DNA of 41,000 nucleotides from Bugula neritina (lineage: Eukaryota; Bryozoa; Gymnolaemata; Cheilostomatida; Bugulidae): positions 64,001 to 105,000 of the forward strand of contig CAXIUT010000289.1 of the NCBI GenBank assembly GCA_964035545.1, written 5' to 3'. This document shows, in pieces, positions 20,257-36,029 of the stretch. Below the pieces are notes generated by a model. That model was not told the DNA's origin. It searched no databases and saw only the letters and a program-made list of their open reading frames with translations. Both the position numbers and the translations under genes were made by a program. Numbering within the stretch: the first letter of the stretch is position 1; each line of letters begins with the position of its first letter.

Positions 20257-23200
20257 ATGTCAGCCCCCTATATTGACCGAGAAAAGCAGCTAAGATCGGT
20301 TTTTGGTAATTATCTAGCTATTGTATTTCTGTCACTATCAGTCTATGGTTTTCTATAAAGTCAGCAGTACGACTTTTGCTAAACTGTTATTTTGATGACG
20401 TTTTATGTTTGTAATTTCATTTTAATAAAGTAGTATATATTGGAAGCGGAGGATCATTATCGTACACTTAACAGTTAACACTAACAGTAACAGTAACTGT
20501 AAGTGTAACAGCAACACTAACTTACTCTAACAGTAACAGTTATTGTAACACTAACAGTAACTCTGGGTCAGTTTCACTTAGTAAGTGTGACTTGGTTTTA
20601 CAGATACTGTTACACTTACTATTAGTATTACTATTAGTGCTTCTAGTTCTACAAAACTCGTAGTAGTACTTGTCAGTGAAGATGCCGTTGTCGTTGAGCT
20701 TAATGACTATGAGTGTGAGTTAGAGTAAGTCTAACAGTAACAGTAAGTGTAACACGGCCCATGACCAGTAGCATTATCATGATCTGCCATAATTATGAGG
20801 ATCACTACATGTACTCGCTATGACTATGACTAGTACTACGCCTACTGAGTACTGACACTTGCCCATTTTAATTGCATAAAAAAGTCGTAATGTTAATAAT
20901 AATAATATCTTTAGATATCTTTGAAGTTTGAAGTTCAACATATCGAGCACACTGGGACACTCAAGATCTAAGACTTATTAGATATTGTGATTATGATTGT
21001 CATTAATTTAGATGATTGGTTATACTGATATGGTTATAGTCTACAGGAGTGCCTCATTTGGTCTAACTTTACATTGTGAAATTCATTTGACTACAGCCAC
21101 AGGTTAAGCAGATGTTAATGATTTGAATTTTTTAATCTTTATTCTTTCTGGTGTTTTTTAGTCTAGTAATTGTGACTATAATTTTAGTTGGCAATATCCC
21201 GTTTGATGTTACGGAGAGTGAGCTTCGTGATAAGTTTGAACAAGCTGGTCCTATTGTTAGCTTCAGGTACGTGAGATCTTGTGATTTATCTCAGTCACTA
21301 GGTGATGTTTAGAGCTCTACTCAGACCCTGTGTGCATTGGTTTTGTGGGTAAGTTTGCATTCTGCTGGGATGTTAGTGGAAATAAGCCTCATTTTTTATA
21401 TTATTTTGCATTATATGTGTTCATTATATGCTAGTGATAGTAATCATTAAGGGTTAGATTTACATAATGTGGTACTACATGTAACTGACTTGAAGCCAAA
21501 GAGAACCGGCTATTAATAGCTGTAAATTACGACCATTATATCATAATGCCTTCTGCTATTAAGTTAACAATATTTTGATGACTCATCAAACACAGAAAAA
21601 TGATTCAATCTTGTTTTAATTGTAAATATGAGTCGCTCTTTGTTGATAGGTTCGTTTTAGTTTAAAGTTGTTCATGTAAGTTAATCTGGTCACCTATTAT
21701 AGATCAGTTGCTGTTATAGATTAGTCCATGATCGTGAAAGTGGTAAACCCAAAGGTTATGGATTTATTGAGTACCAGGATGTAGCGACGGCCAACAGCTG
21801 TGTACGGAATCTCAACAATGTGGAGTACAATGGCCGACCTCTAAGGGTCGGGCCCGCTGCCGGGGGCGACCAGAATAACGAAAATATTAAAGCCCTTCAG
21901 CAAGCTTTAGGAGGCCTACAACAGGAGTCTCCTTATGGGGACCCTGTTGATCCTACTGATGCACCTGAGGCTATATCTAAAGTAGGCCACTCCGCATTAC
22001 AATATTACAGTAGTTACTGTTACTAGAGTATACGGTATACTGAGTAGTTACTGTTACTAGAGTATACAGTATACGGAGTAGTTACTGTTACTAAAGTATG
22101 CAGTATACTGAGTAGTTACTGTTACTAGAGTATGCAGTATACTGAGTAGTTACTGTTACTAGAGTATACAGTATACTGAATAGTTACTGTTACTAGAGTG
22201 TATAGTATACTGAGTAGTTACTGTTACTAGAGTATACAGTATACTGAGTAGTTACTGTTACTAGAGTGTATAGTATACTGAGTAGTTACTAGTTTACTGA
22301 TTGGCTGTTGAGTTTAAGGTTGATTTTGATAGGCTGTCTCTAGTCTGCCCCCAGAGCAGATGTTTGAGCTGATGAAACAGATGAAGCTGTGTATACAGAA
22401 TAACCCCAATGAGGCTAGGAACATGTTACTACAGAATCCCCAGTTGGCATATGCACTGCTTCAGGCTCAGATTGTCATGAAGATAGTTGACCCTCAAGTA
22501 GCTATGGTAAGCAACTGTTAATAGTGCAACTGTTGATAGTGTAGCTGTTGCTAGTGTAGCTGTTGATAGTTTAACTGTTGCTAGTGTTGCTGTTGATAGT
22601 GTAGCTGTTGATAGTGTAGCTGTTGATAATGTAACTGTTGATAGTGTAAGTGTTGATGGTGTAACTGTTGATAATGTAACTTGGTTTAGGCGCTGCTGCA
22701 CAGGGAAAGGGATGCAGCGCCTGCTTTAAAAACTGACGACCCCCCTAAACCTGTCATACCCACCCCTGCTGTGAGCAGACCAGGTGGAGGGGGACTCCTA
22801 GGGGAACATCCCGGGGATCACACCCCTGCCCCCTCTAACAGACCACCTGGATTATTAGACAGGTTAGTTTTGTCATTTAGCTTTGGTATTGATCGCTATT
22901 ATCAGCTCTGCATACCATTATCTTTCTATGGAATAAGTTCCTATGGAAATTCTCTTTTGCTCAACTTCTATTTTGTGTTTTACTCCTACTTTATAGCCAC
23001 GAGCCTGCCATGACCCACCAGTCTGATAGGTGGTCCGGCGGCTCTGGGGGGTCCGATCCACGCGGTCCTTCCAATATGTCCCGTAATATTGACCCTCGGG
23101 GGCCTCCAGTTGAGCTAGACTATAGAAGAGGTGGGCCCGGTCTGGACCCTAGAACTGGTCCAGGAATGGACCCTAGAGCCGGGCCTGGAATGGACCCTAG

Positions 23201-24569
23201 AAGTCGACCTGGTATGGACCCGAGAGGTGGACCTGGAATGGATCCTCGTGGTGGGCCCGGAATGCGAGGCGGGCCAGGAATGGACCATAGAAGTGGCCCA
23301 GGAATAGACCCCCGCGGTGGCCCAGGCATGGATTCCCGTGGTGGTCCCGGAGTTGACCCAAGAGGTAAGGGCACACCATCGAGTGTTAATACTGACTGAG
23401 GGTTAGTAGTGACTAAGTGTTAGTAGTGACTGACTAAGTGTTAGTAGTGACTGACTGAGTGTTAGTAGTGACTGACTGAGTGTTAGTATTCACTTAGTGT
23501 TAGTACTGACTGAGTGTTAGTATTCACTGAGTGTTAGTATTTACTGAGTGTTAGTATTCACTACTATTGGAACATCTCATAGTGGAATTACTTTTGATGA
23601 CACCATTACATTGCCTCTTTTAGACAGACGTGATGTGGACTACCGAGGAATAGATCGAGATTACCGGAGAGATCCCCGTGATTCACGACCTCCTCCAGGT
23701 CACTGCATAGTATTTACTCTAGTCAGCTGAAAACATTAGTGTTAATATCATTCTCTGTGTCGTCGCGCTCTATCAAAGCTGATTAGATTATACTTCTGTG
23801 ATTCCTTTATTTTGTTTGTGAGACTCTTTTAACCAATTTCCTTGAGTTATTCAAATAAGGAATCAAACTTTTGTTTTGGTCTCATGTATGGCACCATTTC
23901 CTTCACTAGCTCGTTTTTGCACTTTACGTTGTTTCTGTGCTATTTGTTGTTTCTATGCTCTATGTTGTTTTGTGTTTCAGGCGGCCTATTAGATCACCCC
24001 AGGGACGACATGAGGTCATCAATGGGTGCTTCCGCCAGACCTGGACCACCCGGTAGTTCGCAATTTTCTCCGAGACTTGGTGGAGCTCCCGGGAGAGCCG
24101 CACCAGCATCAGCTGTAAGTTACATTATGCCAGCTGGCTGGTGGCTGACAGACCCCGCACTGTTCACGAGTCAGTTTGCTCTATTCACGAGCTGTAACCG
24201 CCTGCTTGTACTATTCACCAGCTGTAACAGTCTGCTTGTACTATTCACCAGCTGTAACCGCCTGCTTGTACTATTCACCAGCTGTAACAGTCTGCTTGTA
24301 CTATTCACCAGCTGTAACGGTCTGCTTGTACTATTCACCAGCTGTAACCGTCTGCTTGTACTATTCACCAGCTGTAACCGTCTGCTTGTACTATTCACCA
24401 GCTGTAACTGTCAGTTTGCTCTCTGCAGGGTTCCAGTGATGAGGATAAAGAGAAAGCAGCTCTCATAATGCAAGTACTTCAGCTCACAGATGAACAGATA
24501 CAGCAGTTGCCACACGACCAGCGCCAGAGTATCCTCATACTCAAGCAGCAGATAGCTGGGGGACGCTGA
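20257..24569 (+). CDS. CSTF2: Cleavage stimulation factor subunit 2 (CstF-64)
   Basis: Nine exons join in frame: 20257-20305, 21188-21266, 21720-21981, 22333-22506, 22690-22862, 22997-23364, 23624-23698, 23981-24114 and 24429-24569 (TGA), giving 484 aa. CstF-64 binds the GU-rich element downstream of polyadenylation sites in the nucleus. Seen: an N-terminal RRM with RNP2 VGNIPF (17-22) and RNP1 KGYGFIEY (54-61), the CstF-77/symplekin-binding hinge (131-188, QMFELMKQMKLCIQNNP), a long Pro/Gly/Arg-rich middle, and the C-terminal three-helix domain (QVLQLTDEQIQQLPHDQRQS) that contacts PCF11. Exon 6 carries about ten GPGMDPR-type heptads where vertebrate CstF-64 has MEARA/G repeats. Introns 1, 3, 4, 6 and 8 contain tandem repeats. 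Confidence 0.96.
20460..20840. repeat. degenerate AGTAAC/ACTAAC array in CSTF2 intron 1
   Basis: Units such as acagtaacagtaactgtaag and aacactaac are loosely repeated with a 6-bp period and drift. Part of a class of degenerate arrays shared with other first introns here. Confidence 0.7.
22003..22290 (+). repeat. 34-bp minisatellite in CSTF2 intron 3
   Basis: About eight units of 34 bp starting gagtagttactgttactaga and ending with the palindrome-like gtatacagtatac. The array starts about 20 bp after the exon 3 donor. Confidence 0.92.
22507..22689 (+). repeat. CSTF2 intron 4, composed wholly of 15-bp repeats
   Basis: From the donor gtaagcaactgtt to the acceptor, the 183-bp intron is about a dozen 15-bp units of the form gtaactgttgatagt. 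Several units begin gtaact or gtaagt and so resemble the splice donor. There is almost no unique intron sequence. Confidence 0.9.
23395..23575 (+). repeat. minisatellite in CSTF2 intron 6
   Basis: Units of about 17-21 bp containing actgagtgttagta, with (g/t)tga and ttca variants, repeated about nine times from 30 bp after the exon 6 donor. Confidence 0.85.
24180..24415 (+). repeat. 30-bp minisatellite in CSTF2 intron 8
   Basis: About eight units of 30 bp containing ctattcaccagctgtaac and ctgcttgta. Because 30 is a multiple of 3 and units lack stops, long ORFs run through the array on both strands; these are repeat artefacts. The array ends about 15 bp before the exon 9 acceptor. Confidence 0.92.
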
Positions 24570-24660
24570 TAGAACCCCTACTCTGCTGATTAGACTTGTA
24601 GTTCACAGGCTGCTAGTTGATGGAATGTTTCTGTGTTGTCATATACTGTACATAAAGTGT

Positions 24661-24666
24661 AATAAA
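24661..24666 (+). terminator. candidate CSTF2 polyadenylation signal
   Basis: AATAAA 91 bp after the CSTF2 stop codon, followed by T-rich sequence (ttctttctctgtatttcctc) that could act as a downstream element. Confidence 0.6.
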
Positions 24667-24669
24667 CAA

Positions 24670-25470
24670 AGCATTGATAGTTCTTTCTCTGTATTTCCTC
24701 TCTCAGTTGTCTTAGCTGATAATAAATTTTTTATTTTAATCCTAAAACACTTTATTTGTACTCCTCAGCTTGCATCCCCTTCAAGCCACTCTACCAGTGT
24801 ATTGCTGCATTATGTAATGTTTCACAGTTGCTGCTGTTGAACATACCTAACGTATTATACCAAGTTTTAGCTATATCCATGGGTACAGTTGTTTTGTTAC
24901 ACTCTTGGTGGCATACCTGTATAATAACTGAAGTTTGAGTAAAGTTACCTGTTAAACCTTATGCTAAGAGATCTGAGAGTGGGCTGTATGTTGCACCCCT
25001 CATCATGTTGGTAACATAGCCTGAGGGCTCACCATAGCAGAAGACACCATAAACAAACACTTTGTTCCACTTCACCAATAAACTTGATGTTTGAAAAACT
25101 GAGCATGTGTGCTCTTTACCATATTGATATAGGTAAACGCAAATATAAACTTTAATCTTTGCTCCCATTTGAAGGTTGCAACATGGATACATCTATTGAT
25201 ATGAAACTGTTATCTGCTCTCAGTTTGATACTTGAAGATTATATCGCATGTAGCTTGCAGTGGGATAAACTCTAACATTGCTTTAGTGATGCACTCACAC
25301 TGATTACAACATCTTCAGCTGTGATTTCTATGAGCTGCTGTTGGTATTCCTTCAGCTAGAAGCCGTTGCTATCAGCTTCTGATCTTATGTTAGCATACAG
25401 GCAATAGACTGAGCTCCAACCCAGTACTAGATCTTCACATTTGAAAGAAGGAGATTCGCAACCGACAGAT
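24670..25470. other. intergenic spacer between CSTF2 and the Kunitz gene
   Basis: No exon with convincing splice sites or protein similarity was found on either strand. Short ORFs here have no recognisable features. Confidence 0.5.
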
Positions 25471-30779
<5,309 letters not shown>

Positions 30780-30859
30780 TGGCAGCGCTTATAAGCCTTC
30801 CAAGGACCGTCTCTAAAAACTATTCTTGCAAAAGTATCTGCATATGATGAAACTCAGTA

Positions 30860-33818
30860 TCATATTTCTGCACATTCACTCCCAAAGAATGACCTTGCTT
30901 TGCCATTCTAAAATGTTAGCCTAAATTAAATTCTTGACCTACTAAATGACAGTAAGTTTTAGGGTTATTATTTTGCTCTACTATTTTATATTTAAACTAA
31001 GTACAACAACAAAGTAACTGGTCATTTTCTTATAGCACTTATACTAATGTGTGTATATTAAAGTTTGGCTATGAGCATTAAATACAATACACTACTAACC
31101 TGTTCCTTACTATGTTCCAAGTCCAAAAGGGTATTTAAAATTCTTGTTTTTGCTTTTTCTATTAAATTTGCACCTTTTCCAGCAGCTAAAATATAGTTGA
31201 AAGTCATTAATTTTGTAATATCTCAATGTATTTATTTAGTTGATGAGCTTTAATATTACATAAAATGAAAATGTATATATGGTTGCTGTGTATGCTAATA
31301 TTTTATGCTGATGTAGTCAGTTTTAGATCAAATTACAGTACCTATAATAATATATAGTCACTGCTATGTATGCATTAGGAATCTTGCAAAAAAAGTGAAT
31401 TTTACACTGAATAAAACTCCTTAAATTTGACATGAGCACTACTGAACTGTTGAAAGCTTATCAGCTCAAAATACTTTTTTCCAAAGAGAATATTGTAACA
31501 CCGAGCCAAGGTGACACAGTCTCAGCTGTCTTTTAAGCATAAACAGCTTATGTACTCAACGTATAACACATTGGTTATTTATTGAAGCTGCTTTACTTTA
31601 GCTGAATGCATTTACAATATATAGATTCATGTACAGGTGCGTTAAACGTATATGTGCCTGTCCCTATAAAATACCTTCTGTCTCTGTTGAGTCACTTTCT
31701 TCTGCATGACTTTGTTTTTTAAATTGAATAAAATTTGAAACTCTACTTTCAAAAGAAACTCCACAGCAAGCGAGAGCAACCCCTTGCCGTCTTGCTCTTG
31801 TGCGCTCGTTACCTGCAAATGCATATTAAAGTATAGATGAATGGCTAATGGTTAGTGGTATTTCATAGTAATAAAATGTAGGCCTAAACACAAGCATGGA
31901 TGCTACCCTTGACCTACTTGGTAAGATGACATTGAAAAAAATTGGAGATAGAAGGTCAATGTAAAACATTTTCATCATCAAGTATCAACCCAAAAAAGTT
32001 TACCAGCTAATGAAAATTTATACAAATAAAACACCATAATAATAAACAAAGTTCAAAATAAGCTACATGCAAGTAAAAGCCTCATCAAAATCTTAAAACA
32101 ATTTGGACATGCAGAGCACTGCTCTGAAATGTACTATAATTATACCACCATATACACAAAGAAATCTTTCTGTGCTTAACTAACCACAACCAACAAACCA
32201 ATAATATCATAACCAATATTCAAAGCAGTTTTAGAGTCTGCAGTCAAAACAGTTGTGAAAGGTGAGTAATTCGCTAGAATTTAGACAACATGATTGCTAA
32301 CAAATTATGGCACAGCAGAAATAGCCAATTACACATGCAGTGAAAAAATTGCTCCTTATCATACTATAATAGGAAAACTTGCAAATGTGTCAAAAATATC
32401 ACACAATTAGTTTAAGAAGTCATTACTATAGCAAAATTATGCTCAGAATATTGCTGAAAAAGTTAAAACCTCATACTGAAATTATTTTTTCAGATTTCAA
32501 TGATGTTTCAATTGATTGATGAAGAAATACCGTCAGCTATTATAGCTATTACCATGAATTCATTGGCATTAAGAATGCTTTTGATCAGGTTATGTAACAA
32601 CACAACGCATTCTTAAATTTCTTGGTCGCCTACATCAGTGATAACTTCGTATAAGCAATATTGTAGTGAATTTTGCCAGTTCACTATTATTATTTGTGGG
32701 TCTACTTAATCAAAGCCACTGCGACAGGTTGTTTACGATAAGATACTTTATTATTTACACAAATACAAGAAGGTTATTTACTGCTAGCATGAATAGAAAA
32801 CGATTACATAATTAGTGAGCTTTAATACACAACTGTTCTAAATGAAGTCCCAAGCTGCTCTGCCGGCTAGCTACTCAGCGCACTGCAACTACGAGTAGCT
32901 AGCTCCACCTGCTATCAATTAGTGTGACTGTCCTGATTGGTGGCTACTAATGGTGCCACTACTATCCATAGTTACACTCCGACAGTGTCGAACTCACAAG
33001 ATACATAAACAATATAGAGTAAACCTTTTCGATTAATATAATAAGAATTGCACTACTAAAATCTATCACAATATGCAATTCCTATAAAAAGAACGCATAA
33101 AATGCAGGTTTTAAGGGCAACCATTTAAGTGAATCATTTTCTACAATAATTGCTAGTGTGAAACAGGGCAGTCAGGTCATGTCAAAAATACATAAATTGA
33201 AATGGATAACATTACATGACTTTACAAAAGCCATTGACAAGACAATTGCTCAAGGCATCGCGCCAAGATACTAAGGACAAGGAGGTAAGAAAACTCCGAA
33301 AGAAGCATACTGGAATGGAAGATTAAAGAAAAGACTGCCATAATAATATTGTCCTGTCATATAAAAACAAAAGATGATTCTGATGAATAGAAAATGCAGT
33401 AATGCTCTTGTATATAGTGTTTATATAAATGGCATTGTCTGAGTACTAAGCATAGAATAAATTCTTAAAAAAAAACATCTTTTCAAACCAATGGTTTAAA
33501 AAAATGTAAAACATATTTTGTTGTCAAGACTGTGATTTTCCTTTTATATAGGTCATAGTAGTCAAAACTTTGATGTATACTTATAGTAAAGTACATTGTT
33601 TAACTCCGATTTGCAAAACTTATTTTACACTTACGAATGCAGGGAGAACAAGCCTGGTGTCCACAAGGTAAGTCATGCAGTGTATATTCAGACTTGTCGC
33701 AGCAAAACACACAAACTTTTACACCTTCTTGCTCATACACAACATCAGCAAAATCTTTGAAACAAGACTTTGCAGCCATAGCTCTGGTAATTGAGAACGA
33801 AGCACCGTGTTTGATGAT
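30860..33818 (-). CDS. Probable RING-type zinc-finger gene, partial
   Basis: Four minus-strand exons with matching phases: 33818-33635, 31812-31675, 31185-31100 and 30907-30860 (TGA). Exon A could begin with its internal ATG at 33779 (MAAKSCFKDFADVVYEQEGV) or be internal, using the acceptor at 33819-33820. It encodes a clear half RING: CVFC, then a 12-residue loop, then CGHQACSPC, i.e. C-x2-C ... C-x-H-x2-C-x2-C. The last CxxC pair is absent from the next exon (RNERTRARRQGVALACC), so an exon may be missing or the finger is degenerate. The next parts are basic then Ser/Glu-rich (SHAEESDSTETE) and helical (LIEKAKTRILNTLLDLEHSK). RING domains usually act as ubiquitin ligases; this is inferred only. 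Exons A and B are separated by a 1.8-kb intron holding an LTR-like insertion. The terminal exon is the least certain. Confidence 0.5.
32662..33070 (-). mobile_element. solo LTR-like element, copy 1
   Basis: A 409-bp element about 80% identical by eye to 35273-35689, flanked by its own 4-bp duplication atat (32658-32661 and 33071-33074). Ends are TG...CA on both strands, with imperfect terminal inverted repeats. In minus orientation it has LTR-like order: an AATAAA (complement of tttatt near 32750) towards the 3' end and a promoter-like region before it. It contains a perfect ctagctactc/gagtagctag inverted repeat. Nothing codes. It sits inside the large intron of the RING-type gene. Confidence 0.7.
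33071..33634. other. intronic, no feature recognised
   Basis: AT-rich sequence between the LTR-like element and RING exon A; no repeats or exons seen. Confidence 0.4.
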
Positions 33819-34090
33819 CTATGTTTCCTTAGAAAATTGCTACAAATAAGCAGAAGCTGCTAATTTAATTAATTATATAATTTTCTCATCAGATTTATTT
33901 AGCAAAAATTTCATTATTCTGTATGCTAATTAAAATGACAATGCCTTTATTAAATTTTAATAAAAGTCTGAATTTTCCTTATATAAACATAGAATAGGTA
34001 AATATTTTCAGTTTAAGTTTTTTTTGAAAATTTACCTAGTTATTATTGAGCTTATTTCCTATTTAAATTTATTAAAACATAATTTCATTT

Positions 34091-34220
34091 TAAAAAATAT
34101 ACCAAAACATATTAAATATGTTTTGTTGCATTGAGTATAGTTTGAGCTTTATGAGTTAATAAAGATCAAACTATACCCAATACAACAAAAACTTAGTTGA
34201 TACGTTTTGGTAATTTTTCT
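34091..34220. mobile_element. palindromic MITE
   Basis: Almost the whole element is an imperfect palindrome with arms of about 55-60 bp and little loop: left taccaaaacatatt...ttgttgcattgagtatagtt, right aactatacccaatacaacaa...gttttggta. Ends are TACCAAAAC/GTTTTGGTA, so a TA target duplication (Tc1/mariner-type) is possible. No coding capacity. Confidence 0.65.
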
Positions 34221-35272
34221 GCAATAAAACCAAGTTGTTATATTATTAGAGCAGAATAAAGTAATGGAACTGGCATACTATAAGCAATTTCTCACCCATA
34301 TCATATAGTGCAGCAACTATATAAATGTTTATTACAGTCTCTTCTTTTCATTGGGATGTACTTGTACAAAAAACACCTACCAAGTTTAAAGGCATGTTGA
34401 AGAGTGCTCATGCACATGTAATCAAGTTAGTGAGATCATATAAAATGAAATGATAATCTATAAGATAACGCAAAACACTGCAGATAACCCTATCGAAATT
34501 CATACCTCAAGAAACATCACTTAGTCAGAATTACATGGTATAGAGTGCATTAGTATATCTAGCACAGCCACTATGTCTATGAGTATAACCATTTGAGAAG
34601 GGAGGGAGGGGAGAGCGCTGTAAACTGTTGACAATCTTAAGTATTTTAATTTCTAGATATTTGTTGACTGACTAACAAAGTGCAAAAAGATGCAAGCGAA
34701 TCACAGGCATATAATACATAAGTTGGAATATATTCTAACAAAGATACACCAGCTTAGCTAGCATGCCTTTACTCAAATATAGATGTGTTTCTTCTAGTCC
34801 TTAAATTCAAATCACATAACATATTGTATAGGTTATTTGGCAGCGGTCTATTTTGCTGTCGTGCCCTGCTACATATACTGTGATGCCACATATAATGCTT
34901 TGAACTATTATGTCAACAAAATGTAAGTTATGTGCATCTTCAAATAAAAGAAAAACTATAGTAAAATTGAATACAGCTAACTTTCCTCCTTTACTACTTT
35001 ACTGTAGCTGCGCTGACTCACCCCATAACATTGACAGCCAACAGTCAACAAGCTATTGCAAAAACCTTCCATCAAAAGCTTTAACCAAAACACTTTGTAA
35101 TTGCAGCTATACTATTTGCTATATACTAGCTTTAATATTCAATATATATGAGATTCTAGTAGCTGATATTCAGTTGAAGGTCAGTCTTATTCATATGCTG
35201 CGTATTCCCTAATTACTGCTTTTCCATCAGCATAAGACCAATTGCATTAATATTTACAAATCATGCAGTTAT
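34221..35272. other. AT-rich region, no gene recognised
   Basis: Contains a 100-codon plus-strand ORF near 34910 and a few minus-strand stretches next to splice-like sites (around 34980-35120), but no motif or conserved pattern was recognised. Upstream exons of the RING-type gene could lie here undetected. Confidence 0.4.
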
Positions 35273-35689
35273 TGTAGTGAATTTCGCAATTCACTATATT
35301 ATATGTGGGTCAACTTAAACAAAGCCACTACACCAGGTTGTTTACGCTAAGATAGTTTATTATTCACAAGATACAAGAAGTTTTATTTACTGCTAACATG
35401 AATATAAACGATTACATAATTAGTGAGCTTTATACACAACTACTCTAAATGAAGTCCCAAGCTGCTCTGTCTGGCTAGCTACTCAGCGCGCTTCCACCAC
35501 GAGTAGCTAGCTCCACCTGCTATCAATTAGAATGTCAGTCCTGATTGGTGGTTACTAGTGGTGCCACTGCTGGCCATAGCTACAAGTCGCAGGAGGTCGA
35601 TGTAGTCGATCTCCACAATAGTATACAATATAGAGTTGGCCCTTTCGATTAATAACTAACAATAAATTGCACCACTGAAATCCATTACA
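35273..35689 (-). mobile_element. solo LTR-like element, copy 2
   Basis: A 417-bp homologue of 32662-33070 in the same orientation, flanked by a different 4-bp duplication, ttat (35269-35272 and 35690-35693). Termini TGTAGTGAATTT and, read inward from the other end, TGTAATGGATTT match at 10 of 12 positions. The internal ctagctactc/gagtagctag arms are conserved while the loop between them has diverged. Confidence 0.75.
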
Positions 35690-35823
35690 TTATTTCTTAT
35701 ATGTCAATCAAAATAATGTAGTTTGGCATTCCTATAGCTATGTATTGTTTCATATTTATTTTTCAAATCACTTCGACAAAGTGATTAAAGTTTGATATAT
35801 CATTTTGTGCTTTTTTAAATTAG

Positions 35824-36029
35824 GTGCCTCTGGAATCAGTACAGCAACAGGAGCTATCTAACAATTTAATACTACAGCAAAGTCAGCAGCTGGAATAGCA
35901 GGAGTTGCTGGAATCACAGCTGGTTCTATGGGAAGTGCTTGGTTAATGTCAAAAGCAGCAGATAAGTGTAAATATCTCATAGGAGTTGATGACAGAGGTT
36001 ATATGCTAGACGACCATAGCAAGTGGTAG
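35824..36029 (+). pseudogene. ISG12/IFI6-like membrane-domain exon fragment
   Basis: After an acceptor (ttaaattag, 35823) a reading frame of 67 codons with one internal TAA (35859-35861) encodes a Gly/Ala-rich hydrophobic segment, SAAGIAGVAGITAGSMGSAW, followed by LMSKAADKC. This resembles the ISG12 (IFI6/IFI27) domain, where GIAAGS and MMS motifs recur; recognition is by eye and tentative. The frame runs directly into the 5' break of the gypsy copy, which suggests that a host exon was interrupted. It could also be an exon of an unrelated Ala/Gly-rich membrane protein. Confidence 0.3.

Noticed and set aside
22429-22701. Thr/Leu/Ser-repeat ORF on the minus strand
   Set aside because: Antisense of CSTF2 exon 4 and the 15-bp repeat intron.
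24171-24439. ORFs with repeated NSTSRRLQLV or YYSPAVTVCL units
   Set aside because: 30-bp intronic minisatellite of CSTF2 read in several frames; the intron has good splice sites and the exons join without it.
33637-33849. Plus-strand 70-aa Cys-containing ORF
   Set aside because: It is antisense to RING exon A, which has the recognisable zinc-ligand pattern and phase-matched partner exons.
34910-35212. Plus-strand 100-aa ORF with several cysteines
   Set aside because: No motif, AT-driven composition and no splice-phase partners found.
32662-35689. A single 3-kb LTR retrotransposon bounded by the two similar 0.4-kb copies
   Set aside because: Each copy has its own distinct 4-bp target duplication, and the DNA between them has no gag or pol sequence.
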